Shown piece after piece: positions 1 through 7,367 of a stretch of 64,000 bases of DNA (position 1 is the stretch's first letter; the number at the start of each line of letters is the position of its first letter). The notes below the pieces were generated by a model. The model did no database searches, was not told the origin of the DNA, and saw only the letters and a list, made by a program, of their open reading frames with translations. The position numbers were made by a program, and so were the translations under genes. The stretch comes from Limnohabitans sp. Rim47. GTDB taxonomy: Bacteria; Pseudomonadota; Gammaproteobacteria; Burkholderiales; Burkholderiaceae_C. The stretch is taken from NCBI RefSeq assembly GCF_001517545.1, contig NZ_FBYA01000007.1, positions 1 to 64,000 on the forward strand. Reading direction: 5' to 3'.

Positions 1-149
1 CGGGAGCAGGCAAGAAAAACGGAGAGAAAGGAGCTGCAGGACGACAATTGAACTTATAGTTATCCACAGCCAGCAGACATAAAAGCTGGCTCAAGCCCCT
101 GGTCAAAATTCAATCGGCACAGGTGGTCAATATTGGATCGGCGTCAACA
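1..149. mobile_element. End of a probable IS21-family insertion sequence
   Basis: Two related 19-base direct repeats lie at 101-119 and 124-142 (15 of 19 bases agree, both beginning ggtcaa and carrying atcggc). Repeated motifs near the tip are typical of IS21-family ends. The outer tip would be the CA at 148-149, because the reading frame of a sigma-54 activator resumes immediately afterwards. Bases 1-51 read as the tail of an open frame (REQARKTERKELQDDN, then TGA) that could be the C-terminus of an IstB-type ATPase, but the fragment is too short to prove it. The rest of the element is outside the window. Confidence 0.5.
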
Positions 150-639
150 TGTAGGCATTCTTCAGCTGCCGCCGCTACGGGAACGTATGGGTGATGTGGA
201 ATTACTGACGCACCATTTTTTGGCAAGCATCAACGCAGATTCAGCAGGCAGGCCCGAAGCACAGAATAAGACCATTACACCGGCCGCACTTAAGCTTTTG
301 CAATCCCACGCGTGGCCCGGCAACGTCCGCGAGCTCTATCACACGCTTTTGCGCGCTGTCATTTGGTCTGTAGGTCCAGACGTCACTGAGCAGGACATTC
401 AAGCGGCGATGCTTCCTGTGGCGCGTACTTCAGTGCCGAATCATTTCCAGATATTGTGTGACGGCTTTGAGTTGCAAGAGCGGCTGAATGAAGTGGCGCG
501 CAGTCTCATCAACCAGGCTCTGCAGCAGTCGGGACAACGTAAATCCGCCGCCGCAAAACTGCTTGGCTTTGCCAATCATCAGACCCTTGCCAATTGGATG
601 AAACGATTGGGCATGAACTCTGATCTCACGCTCAGTTGA
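150..639 (+). pseudogene. Sigma-54-dependent activator, 5'-truncated by the IS element
   Basis: The frame keeps only the C-terminal part of a bacterial enhancer-binding protein. It enters the AAA+ domain at the LPPLRER motif, continues through the WPGNVREL motif, and ends with a Fis-type helix-turn-helix (roughly the last 45 residues, with KSAAAKLLGF). Walker A, Walker B and the GAFTGA loop that contacts sigma-54 are all missing, so the remnant cannot work as an activator. A TTG at 133 could start a 168-residue product, but its first residues derive from the IS end. The lost 5' part should lie on the other side of the element. The sigma-54-type promoter at 748-763 suggests that this protein once controlled the next genes. 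Confidence 0.8.
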
Positions 640-649
640 GTTCTGTAAT

Positions 650-683
650 GTAAATTAATTTATTTAAAAGTAAATTAATTTAC
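650..683. promoter_or_regulatory. Paired AT-rich palindromes, candidate activator binding sites
   Basis: GTAAATTAATTTAC (670-683) is a perfect 14-base palindrome. A copy differing only in its last base lies at 650-663, 20 bases (about two helical turns) upstream. Two in-phase palindromes about 80 bases before a -24/-12 promoter are laid out like upstream activating sequences for an enhancer-binding protein. Function is inferred. Confidence 0.5.
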
Positions 684-747
684 AAGCCCGTAATGTTCAA
701 GTCATCTAAGTAGTTGATTTATATGAGTGTCTTAAATCCAGAGTAGT

Positions 748-763
748 TGGCATGGATCTCGCA
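748..763 (+). promoter_or_regulatory. Candidate sigma-54 (-24/-12) promoter
   Basis: TGGCATGGATCTCGCA fits the sigma-54 consensus TGGCAC-N5-TTGCA with the invariant GG and GC at the right spacing and two changes elsewhere. It lies 32 bases before the ATG at 796, and a sigma-54 activator remnant is immediately upstream. Confidence 0.55.
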
Positions 764-795
764 AATGTTAAGGAAACAATCCTTAGGAGATCCAA

Positions 796-1854
796 ATGGA
801 AGAATTGAATTTTGAGCAAATTGTCGGCAACACAGTGTCGCTGGCTGGGCATAGGTTTGATGTGCGAGCCTGTCCAGACCAGTACCTTGGCGCGCTTTCA
901 GAAATTATTGGCAAGCCACAATTCCCGTTGCGGGTAACCGCAGAACAGCGAACGAGGCAACCGTTTTTGGTCATGATTCTGGAGTCGCCACACGTTGATG
1001 AATTCATTGGCGACCCAGGTCCGGCCAAGGGGTTTACCGGAGACATGATCCGCAATTTCCTACAGGAAGCCATAAATCTTCAAGATGTCGATGGTTTCGG
1101 ATTGGTGCTTGTCAATGCGATTCAACATCAATGCTCCTTGGGCATGAGTACTTCTGAACACCGGGACAAAATCTTCAGGGCGGTGTGGGCGCAAGGTGGG
1201 CAGGAAAATTTTGTATCGAGACTTCGATCGGTGCTTAGACCGGGTGATGTTGTCATGAACTGCTGTACCAAAGGCAATGACTTTGAACTGAACACACCGC
1301 TTCGGTCCTTGGTCGAGGCATCCATGCGTCATCACTTCCCCGAAATTCAAACCATTCGTCGGATGCACCCTGCTTCTTGGCGAACAAAGTCGTGGCGAGG
1401 GGTCGCTTGGCGCTATTCAACAGAGGCCAAAGATAACAGCGGAGCCAAAACGGAATCTCAGCCTCCAGCTGAAGAACTCGAGGCGAGAAACAAAGAACTT
1501 GAATCGCAACTCATCTTATTGGAAAAGTTAGCCACCAAAGATCATGCAGCTTTCAAAGCTGAGACTGAAATCGCAGAGATCGAAAGAAGCGTTGCAACGT
1601 TATCCGCACCAGATGCGCTTGTGACCATCAAAGAAAATGAAATGGTGCGCGGCTCGTCTTGTACGGTTCTGGTGATGGGTGACGGAAGCCAGCGCCACAT
1701 GAAAACTTCGACATTTGATCCTGACGGGTCAATCACCACGAAGGCAAAGTCGCTCGTGGGGTCAAGAATCAGAACAACATGCTGGGACCCCAAAGACAGT
1801 CCTGGTCGATGGTCTAGCCAAGGCTATTTCCGTAACATCTACGCAGCAGAGTGA
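796..1854 (+). CDS. Unknown protein with a uracil-DNA-glycosylase-like pattern
   Basis: This 352-residue protein starts at an ATG with TTAGGAG ahead of it. I do not recognise the family. Residues 55-200 alternate hydrophobic strands and helices and contain ESPH (63-66) and HPASW (191-195), placed like the GQDPYH and HPSP motifs of the uracil-DNA glycosylase superfamily. That resemblance is my inference. Residues about 224-270 look like a charged coiled coil. Residues 285-352 form a separate basic, Trp-containing C-terminal domain (RTTCWDP, GRWSSQGYFRNIY). The stop overlaps the longest possible start of the next gene, so the genes form an operon, probably under the sigma-54 promoter. Confidence 0.75.
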   Translation: MEELNFEQIVGNTVSLAGHRFDVRACPDQYLGALSEIIGKPQFPLRVTAEQRTRQPFLVMILESPHVDEFIGDPGPAKGFTGDMIRNFLQEAINLQDVDGFGLVLVNAIQHQCSLGMSTSEHRDKIFRAVWAQGGQENFVSRLRSVLRPGDVVMNCCTKGNDFELNTPLRSLVEASMRHHFPEIQTIRRMHPASWRTKSWRGVAWRYSTEAKDNSGAKTESQPPAEELEARNKELESQLILLEKLATKDHAAFKAETEIAEIERSVATLSAPDALVTIKENEMVRGSSCTVLVMGDGSQRHMKTSTFDPDGSITTKAKSLVGSRIRTTCWDPKDSPGRWSSQGYFRNIYAAE

Positions 1855-1865
1855 AAGGGAAACCC

Positions 1866-2372
1866 ATGTTTAACCGACGTCCACCGCCAAACTCAATGAG
1901 CAAGCCAGCGCAATTCAGCTTTGCTGCAGACTTGTTTATGCTCCAAGCTATTCTTAAGTCAGAAGACGGAAAGTCCAATGACTGGCAACTTGAATATTTG
2001 TTTCCATGGAGTTGCTACAGGCAAATTATTGAGTGGATTCTTAACAACGGTACGCAAGTCGGCGTCTCTGAATTCGAGGGCGTTAAGTTTGTCCACGAGA
2101 GTTCCACCCATGTAAAAATAATTTTTCCCAATGAGCGTGAGCAGGACAAGATGCATAAGTTTTTTGAGATGTTTAACTTCAAAAGAAAACAGGCGCAAGG
2201 TGTTGACCGGAGCTTTCCACCTATGCCAGATATTTATCAGGGCGGTAGAAAGCCGGACGTGGATTCGATTAAGAGATATATTTCTTCGATCGAATCGGCC
2301 TTTGATGGAGATTCGAATGTGGTTGATATTCCATCAGGACCCAATTGGCAGGTCTCCAAATTCCACTGTTAA
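1866..2372 (+). CDS. Hypothetical protein, second gene of the sigma-54 cassette
   Basis: The protein has 168 residues if the ATG at 1866 is used; a GTG at 1851 would add five residues and overlap the previous stop. AAAGGGAAACC precedes the ATG. No signal peptide or membrane segment is visible. The first 100 residues look like a small mixed alpha/beta domain and the tail is polar. I do not recognise it. Its position between two other unknown genes in the same direction suggests they work together. Confidence 0.65.
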   Translation: MFNRRPPPNSMSKPAQFSFAADLFMLQAILKSEDGKSNDWQLEYLFPWSCYRQIIEWILNNGTQVGVSEFEGVKFVHESSTHVKIIFPNEREQDKMHKFFEMFNFKRKQAQGVDRSFPPMPDIYQGGRKPDVDSIKRYISSIESAFDGDSNVVDIPSGPNWQVSKFHC

Positions 2373-2388
2373 TTTTTTAGGAAATTCC

Positions 2389-3000
2389 ATGCAACCAAAA
2401 TCAAAAAATATATCTTTAGAGTACTTGGCTGATGAGCGCAAGAGGATGCCACCGCATTATTTTGAAAAAATAAATTTTACTAATGACGAAATTGAGCTTC
2501 TTGTTTGGCATTTTGGAAATCAAAAGATGCAAAATACAAACAAGGATAATTCAGACTCAATTTTCTGGAATCAAGTTAAATTTTTTAAAGGCTTTATTCA
2601 TGACTTTTTGAGTGATGAAGAAGAGTTTTGGTGGAATGAAAATATGTGCGATGCAGTTCGCGTGTTTAATTCATTTAATAATCAATTTCTTGGGAAATTA
2701 TTTTCCGAAAAAAAGATAAATGACGATTTTGCAGATAAGGCCGCAATAGCATCGTGGTTTTATTTGGTTTATGAGTATGCGGAAATTATGGGTTTGGGTG
2801 ATCAAGCGAAAACTTCATTTTCTGATTATGAAAAAATTTTGGTGAAATACTTTCAAGCGGATTCTGATGGTGCTCACAATATTATTATGTTGGGTGTTAA
2901 GGATGTCCGTGATTATGTTGATATAGTTAAAAGGCAGTCGGAATTAGACGAAAATTCTCCAAGTATCACTTGGAGTCAGTATCTTCAAAATAAGCAGTGA
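2389..3000 (+). CDS. Hypothetical AT-rich helical protein, third gene of the cassette
   Basis: The protein has 203 residues from the ATG at 2389, 16 bases after the previous stop, with TTTAGGA as ribosome site. An in-frame start at 2131 would lie inside the preceding gene and is less likely. It is rich in Lys, Asn, Asp, Phe and Trp, predicted largely helical and soluble. The coding sequence is clearly more AT-rich than its neighbours, which suggests recent transfer. Its 3' end overlaps the convergent HTH gene by 35 bases. No family is recognised. Confidence 0.65.
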   Translation: MQPKSKNISLEYLADERKRMPPHYFEKINFTNDEIELLVWHFGNQKMQNTNKDNSDSIFWNQVKFFKGFIHDFLSDEEEFWWNENMCDAVRVFNSFNNQFLGKLFSEKKINDDFADKAAIASWFYLVYEYAEIMGLGDQAKTSFSDYEKILVKYFQADSDGAHNIIMLGVKDVRDYVDIVKRQSELDENSPSITWSQYLQNKQ

Positions 3001-3433
3001 TCCGCCCCCGCTGCTCCTCCCAAAGCGCAGGCGGATCCACAGCAAGATCAAACAACGTCAGGTGGTCCGGCAGCGCGTCCTCCAAAATCGCCTCGACGAT
3101 GTCAGGTGCCAGCGTGGTTAAGTTCACCATCCGGCTGACATAGCTGTTGTCGACACCCTCAAGCGCTGCAATTTCAGTCAGGTTCTTTACCTTGCCAGAC
3201 TCCAGCATTGCCAACCACCGGTGGCCCCTGGCCAGCGCCAGTTGCAGCGGTGTGGCCGCCACGTCCCAAGGCCGCAGCAGTTTTCCCGGCTGACCTGATT
3301 GCCCGTTAGGCAGCGTCATTTGTTTTCTCCCGCTGCGCCGTTTGATCTGAATCGGTACCGACAGCGTGATCCGGCCGTCGCTGGATTGAATCACTTCCGT
3401 GGTGCCAGTGGATCTGATTTGAATCTCGCTCAT
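2966..3433 (-). CDS. HTH-domain protein coupled to the serine recombinase
   Basis: This 155-residue basic protein has a helix-turn-helix at about 84-105 (NLTEIAALEGVDNSYVSRMV), resembling the HTH of ParB/KorB-like proteins. Its start overlaps the stop of the recombinase gene by 4 bases (ATGA), implying translational coupling. Small HTH proteins of this type commonly follow a large serine recombinase and a DUF2924 gene in proteobacterial islands. A role as recombination accessory factor or regulator is inferred. Confidence 0.75.
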   Translation of the reverse strand: MSEIQIRSTGTTEVIQSSDGRITLSVPIQIKRRSGRKQMTLPNGQSGQPGKLLRPWDVAATPLQLALARGHRWLAMLESGKVKNLTEIAALEGVDNSYVSRMVNLTTLAPDIVEAILEDALPDHLTLFDLAVDPPALWEEQRGRITAYFEDTDSK

Positions 3434-4803
3434 GCCATGGCCTCCGATTCCATTTCCGTGGCTGGCTCAGGTTGCAGTTTCTTGTGATGCAACTCAAGCA
3501 CCAGTCGCTGGATACCCGTGGGATGCAAATCCATCGACATGTTGTTGGGCGAGACATTCACCTGGCGAACCAGCAACCGCACAATCCGCATCTGCTCGGC
3601 AGGAAATAGTTGGTCCCAGACATCGTCGAGTCGCTTCATGGCCACCGTGACAATGGCCTCGTCCAGGGTTGGGTCGTATTTCTGGGCCTGCGGCAAAACA
3701 TCTCTGACCACATCCGGCGAGCGCAAATGGCCGCGCAGTTGCTCCAGTACCGCTGACTCCAACTCCGCCGCTGGCATGCGGGGGAGGCCCGATGCACCGG
3801 CGTGCTCCTTGATATCGCGCTGGGGCACGTAGTACCGGTAGCGGCGACCGTTTTGTTTGGCTGTTTGAAATGGCGACATCGCGCGGCCGTCGCTGCCAAA
3901 GACGATGCCTTTGAGCAGGTACTGAGTCTTGGCTCTGGTCGTGGTGGCCCGCACCCGGCCATTGGTGCTAAGAATGGCATGGGCATCATCCCAACAGGAC
4001 TTCGTGATGATCGGCGGGTGTTCCGCCTGATACCAAAGCTCCTTGTGACGCAACTCGCCCAGGTAGGTGCGGTTGTTCAGTACCTTGTAAATCAGCCCCT
4101 TGTCGATCGGCTTGCCCTCCCGGACTCGACCGTCCTGAGTCGTCCAGGCTTTGGAGGTCACACCGTCCAGCCGTAATTCCTTCACCAACTTGGTGGTCGA
4201 GCCCAATTCCACAAATCGCTGGAAGATGTGCGCGATCGTCTTGGCTTCGGCCTCATTGGGAATCAGACGCCGGTCGGCAACGTCATAGCCAATCGGGGGA
4301 ATGCCGCCCATCCACATCCCCTTGCGTTTGCTGGCAGCAATCTTGTCCCTGATGCGCTCTCCAGTCACCTCGCGCTCGAACTGGGCAAAGGACAGCAGCA
4401 CGTTGAGCATCAGTCGGCCCATGGACGTGGTCGTGTTGAATTGCTGGGTGACCGACACAAAGGACACGCCTTGCCGCTCAAAGACTTCGACCATCTTGGA
4501 GAAGTCGGGCAAGCTGCGGGTCAGCCGGTCGATCTTGTAAATCACGATCACATCAATTTTCCCGGCCTCAATGTCGGCCATCAGTCGCTTGAGTGCGGGC
4601 CGCTCCATGTTGCCGCCGGAGAATGCTGGGTCGTCGTAGTCGTCGGCCACAGCGATCCAGCCCTCGGCGCGCTGGCTGGCGATGTAGGCATGCCCGGCGT
4701 CGCGCTGGGCATCAATCGAGTTGTATTCCTGGTCCAGTCCTTCTTCGCTGGACTTGCGCGTGTAGACCGCGCAGCGCATGCGGCGTTTCAATACTTCGCT
4801 CAT
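3430..4803 (-). CDS. Large serine recombinase (resolvase/invertase superfamily)
   Basis: This 457-residue protein begins with a resolvase catalytic domain. YTRKS (14-18) gives the nucleophile Ser18, and VIVIYKIDRLTRS and FAQFEREVTGERIRDK are the conserved later motifs. A recombinase domain (about residues 170-300) and a zinc-ribbon-like region follow, although the Cys content is low. Such enzymes integrate, excise or invert DNA through a Ser-DNA intermediate. It overlaps the genes on either side by 4 bases, forming a coupled three-gene unit. It probably mobilises, or once mobilised, the accessory block; no att sites could be identified with confidence. Confidence 0.92.
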   Translation of the reverse strand: MSEVLKRRMRCAVYTRKSSEEGLDQEYNSIDAQRDAGHAYIASQRAEGWIAVADDYDDPAFSGGNMERPALKRLMADIEAGKIDVIVIYKIDRLTRSLPDFSKMVEVFERQGVSFVSVTQQFNTTTSMGRLMLNVLLSFAQFEREVTGERIRDKIAASKRKGMWMGGIPPIGYDVADRRLIPNEAEAKTIAHIFQRFVELGSTTKLVKELRLDGVTSKAWTTQDGRVREGKPIDKGLIYKVLNNRTYLGELRHKELWYQAEHPPIITKSCWDDAHAILSTNGRVRATTTRAKTQYLLKGIVFGSDGRAMSPFQTAKQNGRRYRYYVPQRDIKEHAGASGLPRMPAAELESAVLEQLRGHLRSPDVVRDVLPQAQKYDPTLDEAIVTVAMKRLDDVWDQLFPAEQMRIVRLLVRQVNVSPNNMSMDLHPTGIQRLVLELHHKKLQPEPATEMESEAMA

Positions 4804-5312
4804 TTGGAGCCGCCTTTCTTGGCGGAGGATTTGACGGCGTAGTCCTTGAGTCCAAAAAAGACCGGCCCGGACCAGCGGCTGCTGGTGATCTCTCGCGCAA
4901 TCATCGAGAGGCTTCGGTAAGGGCGACCTTCAAATTCGTACTGGCCGTCGGCCGTGGCGATCACCTGGTGCACCTTGCCGTGGTACTCGCGGGTAAACAG
5001 TGTGCCGGGCGTTGGGTGGAAATCCCGGTCGCGCTTTCTGAGCTTGCCGGTGGCAATCAGCGAGGCGATTTTCTTGTTGTTGCGCTCCAGCAGCCCCGGG
5101 TCGACCTTGCGGAATTCGACCTCCTGAAGTTTGTAGGCAAGCTGGCGCTCCAGAAACTGCCGGTTGTGGGTGGGTGTTTCACCGCCGAAAAGTTTTCTCC
5201 AAAGGGCCTTGATCTCGGGGAATGGCAGGTTGGGCAGTTCATGCACCTGGGCCACCGCAGTCCGGGGTGCGGCTGCGGGCGTTTTGCTTGTTTTCATGTG
5301 AACCTCGTTCAT
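4800..5312 (-). CDS. DUF2924 family protein
   Basis: This 170-residue protein opens the recombinase operon. The body (about residues 28-165) matches DUF2924 as I know it: LWRKLFGGETP, then FLERQLAYKLQE, then a C-terminal part with PGTLFTREYHGKVHQV and YRSLSMIAREIT resembling a DNA-binding or endonuclease-associated fold. An internal ATG at 5297 is a possible alternative start. DUF2924 genes usually sit directly before large serine recombinases, as here. Their biochemical role is unknown. Confidence 0.85.
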   Translation of the reverse strand: MNEVHMKTSKTPAAAPRTAVAQVHELPNLPFPEIKALWRKLFGGETPTHNRQFLERQLAYKLQEVEFRKVDPGLLERNNKKIASLIATGKLRKRDRDFHPTPGTLFTREYHGKVHQVIATADGQYEFEGRPYRSLSMIAREITSSRWSGPVFFGLKDYAVKSSAKKGGSK

Positions 5313-5336
5313 TTGTTGATGAGGTCTGTATGAACG

Positions 5337-5351
5337 CTCTGGTCACCAGAG
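5337..5351. promoter_or_regulatory. Perfect palindrome before the recombinase operon
   Basis: CTCTGGT-C-ACCAGAG is a 7+1+7 base perfect inverted repeat, 25 bases upstream of the DUF2924 start. It could be an operator for the HTH protein or a recombinase site. Confidence 0.4.
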
Positions 5352-5399
5352 AAGCCAAGTAAAACTTTGCGCTCAGTTTTTAAAGCCAATCAACAGGCG

Positions 5400-6344
5400 T
5401 CACATTGAATTCAGATGCTTACCGATTCGGTCAAGTAGCTGATCGAAATCCGGCTGTCCTTGGTAGTAGAGCGCAGAGGATTTTTTGTATTCCCGAGCAA
5501 AAAGATCTCGCTGCTCAGAGTCGTTCAGGGTGAAGGCCGGATTCTTGGCGATCACCAATTCATCAGCAGACCGAAAGCGTTGCACTTTTCGGTCCTGATA
5601 TGCCTGCTCCTGCATGAAAACCTGAACTTCGGGTAGATCGAGCAAGCAATACACGTCGTAGTAGTGGCGCAGAAAGTTGCCGGGAAATTTTTGAGCCTCA
5701 GCTAAACGGCGGTACTTGGTCGAGATGGTTTGGAGCTTCTCGACGAACGTGTGTGTCGGCGCGTAGCAGGGCACGTCGGCGGCACGGTTGTCGACAACTT
5801 CAACGCCCCGGCTCATCGCGAAATCTAAAGCCCAAGAGGAGATGGTGACGGGTCGGTTGGGTGCGGTATCGTCGAACCCCAGTTCTAACAGAATGCCATC
5901 TTTCAAACCGGCTACGGTGGCCGCGCTGGGTGAGTAGACGAGCCGAATGCCTGCGCTGCGCATTTTTTCATCGTCAAAGAAGGTGTCCCGCTCAACACTG
6001 TCGATACCCGGGATGCGGATGCGTTTTGACAACGCGTCGTAATAAGCACGCCGCGAATCGATGTGCGCAGGCTTGTCTTGGTTGCGCCCTGTTTTGACAT
6101 CCATGTCAGCAGGTGGCTCGATGCGGATGTCAATGTCTTCTGAGAAACGATGGATGACCCCGAAGCCTTTGGACAGTGAAGTGCCACCCTTTAATTCGAA
6201 CACAAAGCCTTGAGCCTGGAGTCCCCAGAGGCTGTGCATGATCCAGTAGTCTTTTTCGACCAACATGGGGTCGAGCGCGCGCTCGTTAGCGACAACCGCA
6301 AGCAATTGATCGAAGTCACGTCGTTCGTGAAGAAAGTCAGCCAC
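5400..6344 (-). CDS. abiEii: AbiEii/AbiGii-type nucleotidyltransferase toxin
   Basis: This 314-residue protein has the nucleotidyltransferase signature of type IV toxins: GGTS at 53-56 and SEDIDI at 68-73, giving the catalytic Asp70 and Asp72. KDYW near residue 31 is also typical. AbiEii enzymes transfer nucleotides to cellular RNA targets and cause growth arrest, and in some hosts give phage abortive infection. The start overlaps the antitoxin stop by 8 bases, consistent with a coupled operon. The protein is full length. Confidence 0.9.
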   Translation of the reverse strand: MADFLHERRDFDQLLAVVANERALDPMLVEKDYWIMHSLWGLQAQGFVFELKGGTSLSKGFGVIHRFSEDIDIRIEPPADMDVKTGRNQDKPAHIDSRRAYYDALSKRIRIPGIDSVERDTFFDDEKMRSAGIRLVYSPSAATVAGLKDGILLELGFDDTAPNRPVTISSWALDFAMSRGVEVVDNRAADVPCYAPTHTFVEKLQTISTKYRRLAEAQKFPGNFLRHYYDVYCLLDLPEVQVFMQEQAYQDRKVQRFRSADELVIAKNPAFTLNDSEQRDLFAREYKKSSALYYQGQPDFDQLLDRIGKHLNSM

Positions 6345-6948
6345 CGACCCACTCCCGAACGCGTTTGCGAGTGGCCATGTTGCCGTAGCTGTCCAATGCT
6401 TGTTGAAGTCGGGGTTGATTAAAAGACATCAGCTTGGTGCGGGCCTGGCTGAGCACCGCGTCACGGTCTTCGGCCAATTCCTCCAAGTTGTTCAGCAGGT
6501 CCACATACAAAAATTCGGAAGTTAGTTTTTTAGGGAAGCGAGGCTTTACTCGGAAATCAAACTGTCGATTGCCCAGTTTGAAAACGCCATGACGTTTGTG
6601 GTTGTAGACCAGTGTGCTGTTGTAGAGCTGGGTGGTGCCCAGGCCCACCGTGTTGTATGACGACGGAGAAAACACCAAAAAATCCTTGTCACGCAGAAAT
6701 CCTCTCACCACCTGTTCGTCAGCGGGTGGCAAGGGACCAAAGTTCGATTGCTTGGGTGCGTAGTAAAGCCCCTGAGCCAATTTTTTGAGCAACCCAGTGG
6801 ACACCAGTTCATTCAGATGTCGATCAACTGCATTACTCAGGCGAGCAAGATCTTCACGCCGATAGACACGGCCAGCTTGCAGCTCGTCCGCAAGGTGCGC
6901 AGTGGCACCCCTTAGGGGCGGCGTAAATAGTGTGGCAGCGGCTGACAT
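6337..6948 (-). CDS. abiEi: AbiEi-like antitoxin (DUF6088 type)
   Basis: This 203-residue protein precedes and overlaps the AbiEii toxin. Residues 15-70 form a winged helix (YRREDLARLSNAVDRHLNELVSTGLLKKLAQGLYY). The rest matches the DUF6088/AbiEi antitoxin pattern, with a later FKLGNRQFDFRVKPRF strand region. Antitoxins of this class repress their own operon and neutralise the nucleotidyltransferase without forming a stable complex. A TGAAATTTCA palindrome lies just upstream. Confidence 0.85.
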   Translation of the reverse strand: MSAAATLFTPPLRGATAHLADELQAGRVYRREDLARLSNAVDRHLNELVSTGLLKKLAQGLYYAPKQSNFGPLPPADEQVVRGFLRDKDFLVFSPSSYNTVGLGTTQLYNSTLVYNHKRHGVFKLGNRQFDFRVKPRFPKKLTSEFLYVDLLNNLEELAEDRDAVLSQARTKLMSFNQPRLQQALDSYGNMATRKRVREWVGG

Positions 6949-6962
6949 GGAGGCTTTTTCAT

Positions 6963-6972
6963 TGAAATTTCA
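6963..6972. promoter_or_regulatory. Palindrome upstream of abiE, candidate operator
   Basis: TGAAATTTCA is a perfect 10-base palindrome 15 bases before the antitoxin start. AbiEi proteins bind inverted repeats in their own promoter, so this is a reasonable operator candidate. Confidence 0.35.
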
Positions 6973-7031
6973 TGCATTTTAGCGCTTCTTGCCCGACGTG
7001 TCATCCCCTTGATTTGAGTGCATTCTTGGGC

Positions 7032-7080
7032 TGCGGACGCGGATTCAATGGCGATTCACGGAATTGAACCCCCGTCCGCA
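7032..7080. repeat. 18-base near-perfect inverted repeat resembling a tRNA T-arm
   Basis: TGCGGACGCGGATTCAAT (7032-7049) and ATTGAACCCCCGTCCGCA (7063-7080) are inverted copies agreeing at 16 of 18 positions, with a 13-base spacer. Each copy contains a GG.TTCAAT core like the T-loop of tRNA or tmRNA. This could be an attachment-site remnant or part of a structured RNA. No complete tRNA or tmRNA could be folded around it. Confidence 0.5.
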
Positions 7081-7116
7081 AATCGATAGAATTGGGGCTT
7101 GAATTTGCTGATTTTC

Positions 7117-7187
7117 ACTGGGGAACGAAAAGCGATTTCGCACTAGCTAGCTTTGCCTAGTCAGGACCGGGGATCGCTATTCCCAGT
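7117..7187 (+). ncRNA. Candidate structured RNA followed by a terminator
   Basis: Nested complementary segments are visible: ACTGGG (7117-7122) with CCCAGT (7182-7187), AGCGAT (7131-7136) with ATCGCT (7173-7178), and ACTAG (7142-7146) with CTAGT (7157-7161). Together they make a long imperfect hairpin. A rho-independent terminator lies 40 bases downstream on the same strand. No ORF of note is present from 6949 to 7367. The RNA family is not recognised; it could also be DNA structure only. Confidence 0.35.
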
Positions 7188-7227
7188 TCGTTTGCCCTCT
7201 GGTACCATCCACCACCAATACCTTAAA

Positions 7228-7255
7228 AGCCAACCCTAACCGGTTGGCTTTTTTT
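7228..7255 (+). terminator. Rho-independent terminator
   Basis: AGCCAACC (7228-7235) pairs with GGTTGGCT (7242-7249) around a 6-base loop, followed by seven T. Four A precede the stem, so it may also work on the minus strand, for the small gene at 7368-7541. Confidence 0.8.
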
Positions 7256-7367
7256 GCCTAGTACCGCGTGTTTGCGCGGGTTCCTGCGGGTTCTTGCGGA
7301 CTGCGGAGAGAGCCCTGTTTGGCAGCAACCGGCAGGTTTTACTCTCCGTTTGCGTTTTCTTTATGGC

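Noticed and set aside
2131..2388. N-terminal extension of the third cassette gene
   Set aside because: It lies inside the second gene in another frame and changes codon character; the ATG at 2389 has its own ribosome site.
7030..7220. tmRNA (ssrA) or tRNA gene
   Set aside because: Short T-arm-like pieces and a CCACCA-like string are present, but no acceptor stem, tag-peptide frame or complete cloverleaf could be built on either strand.
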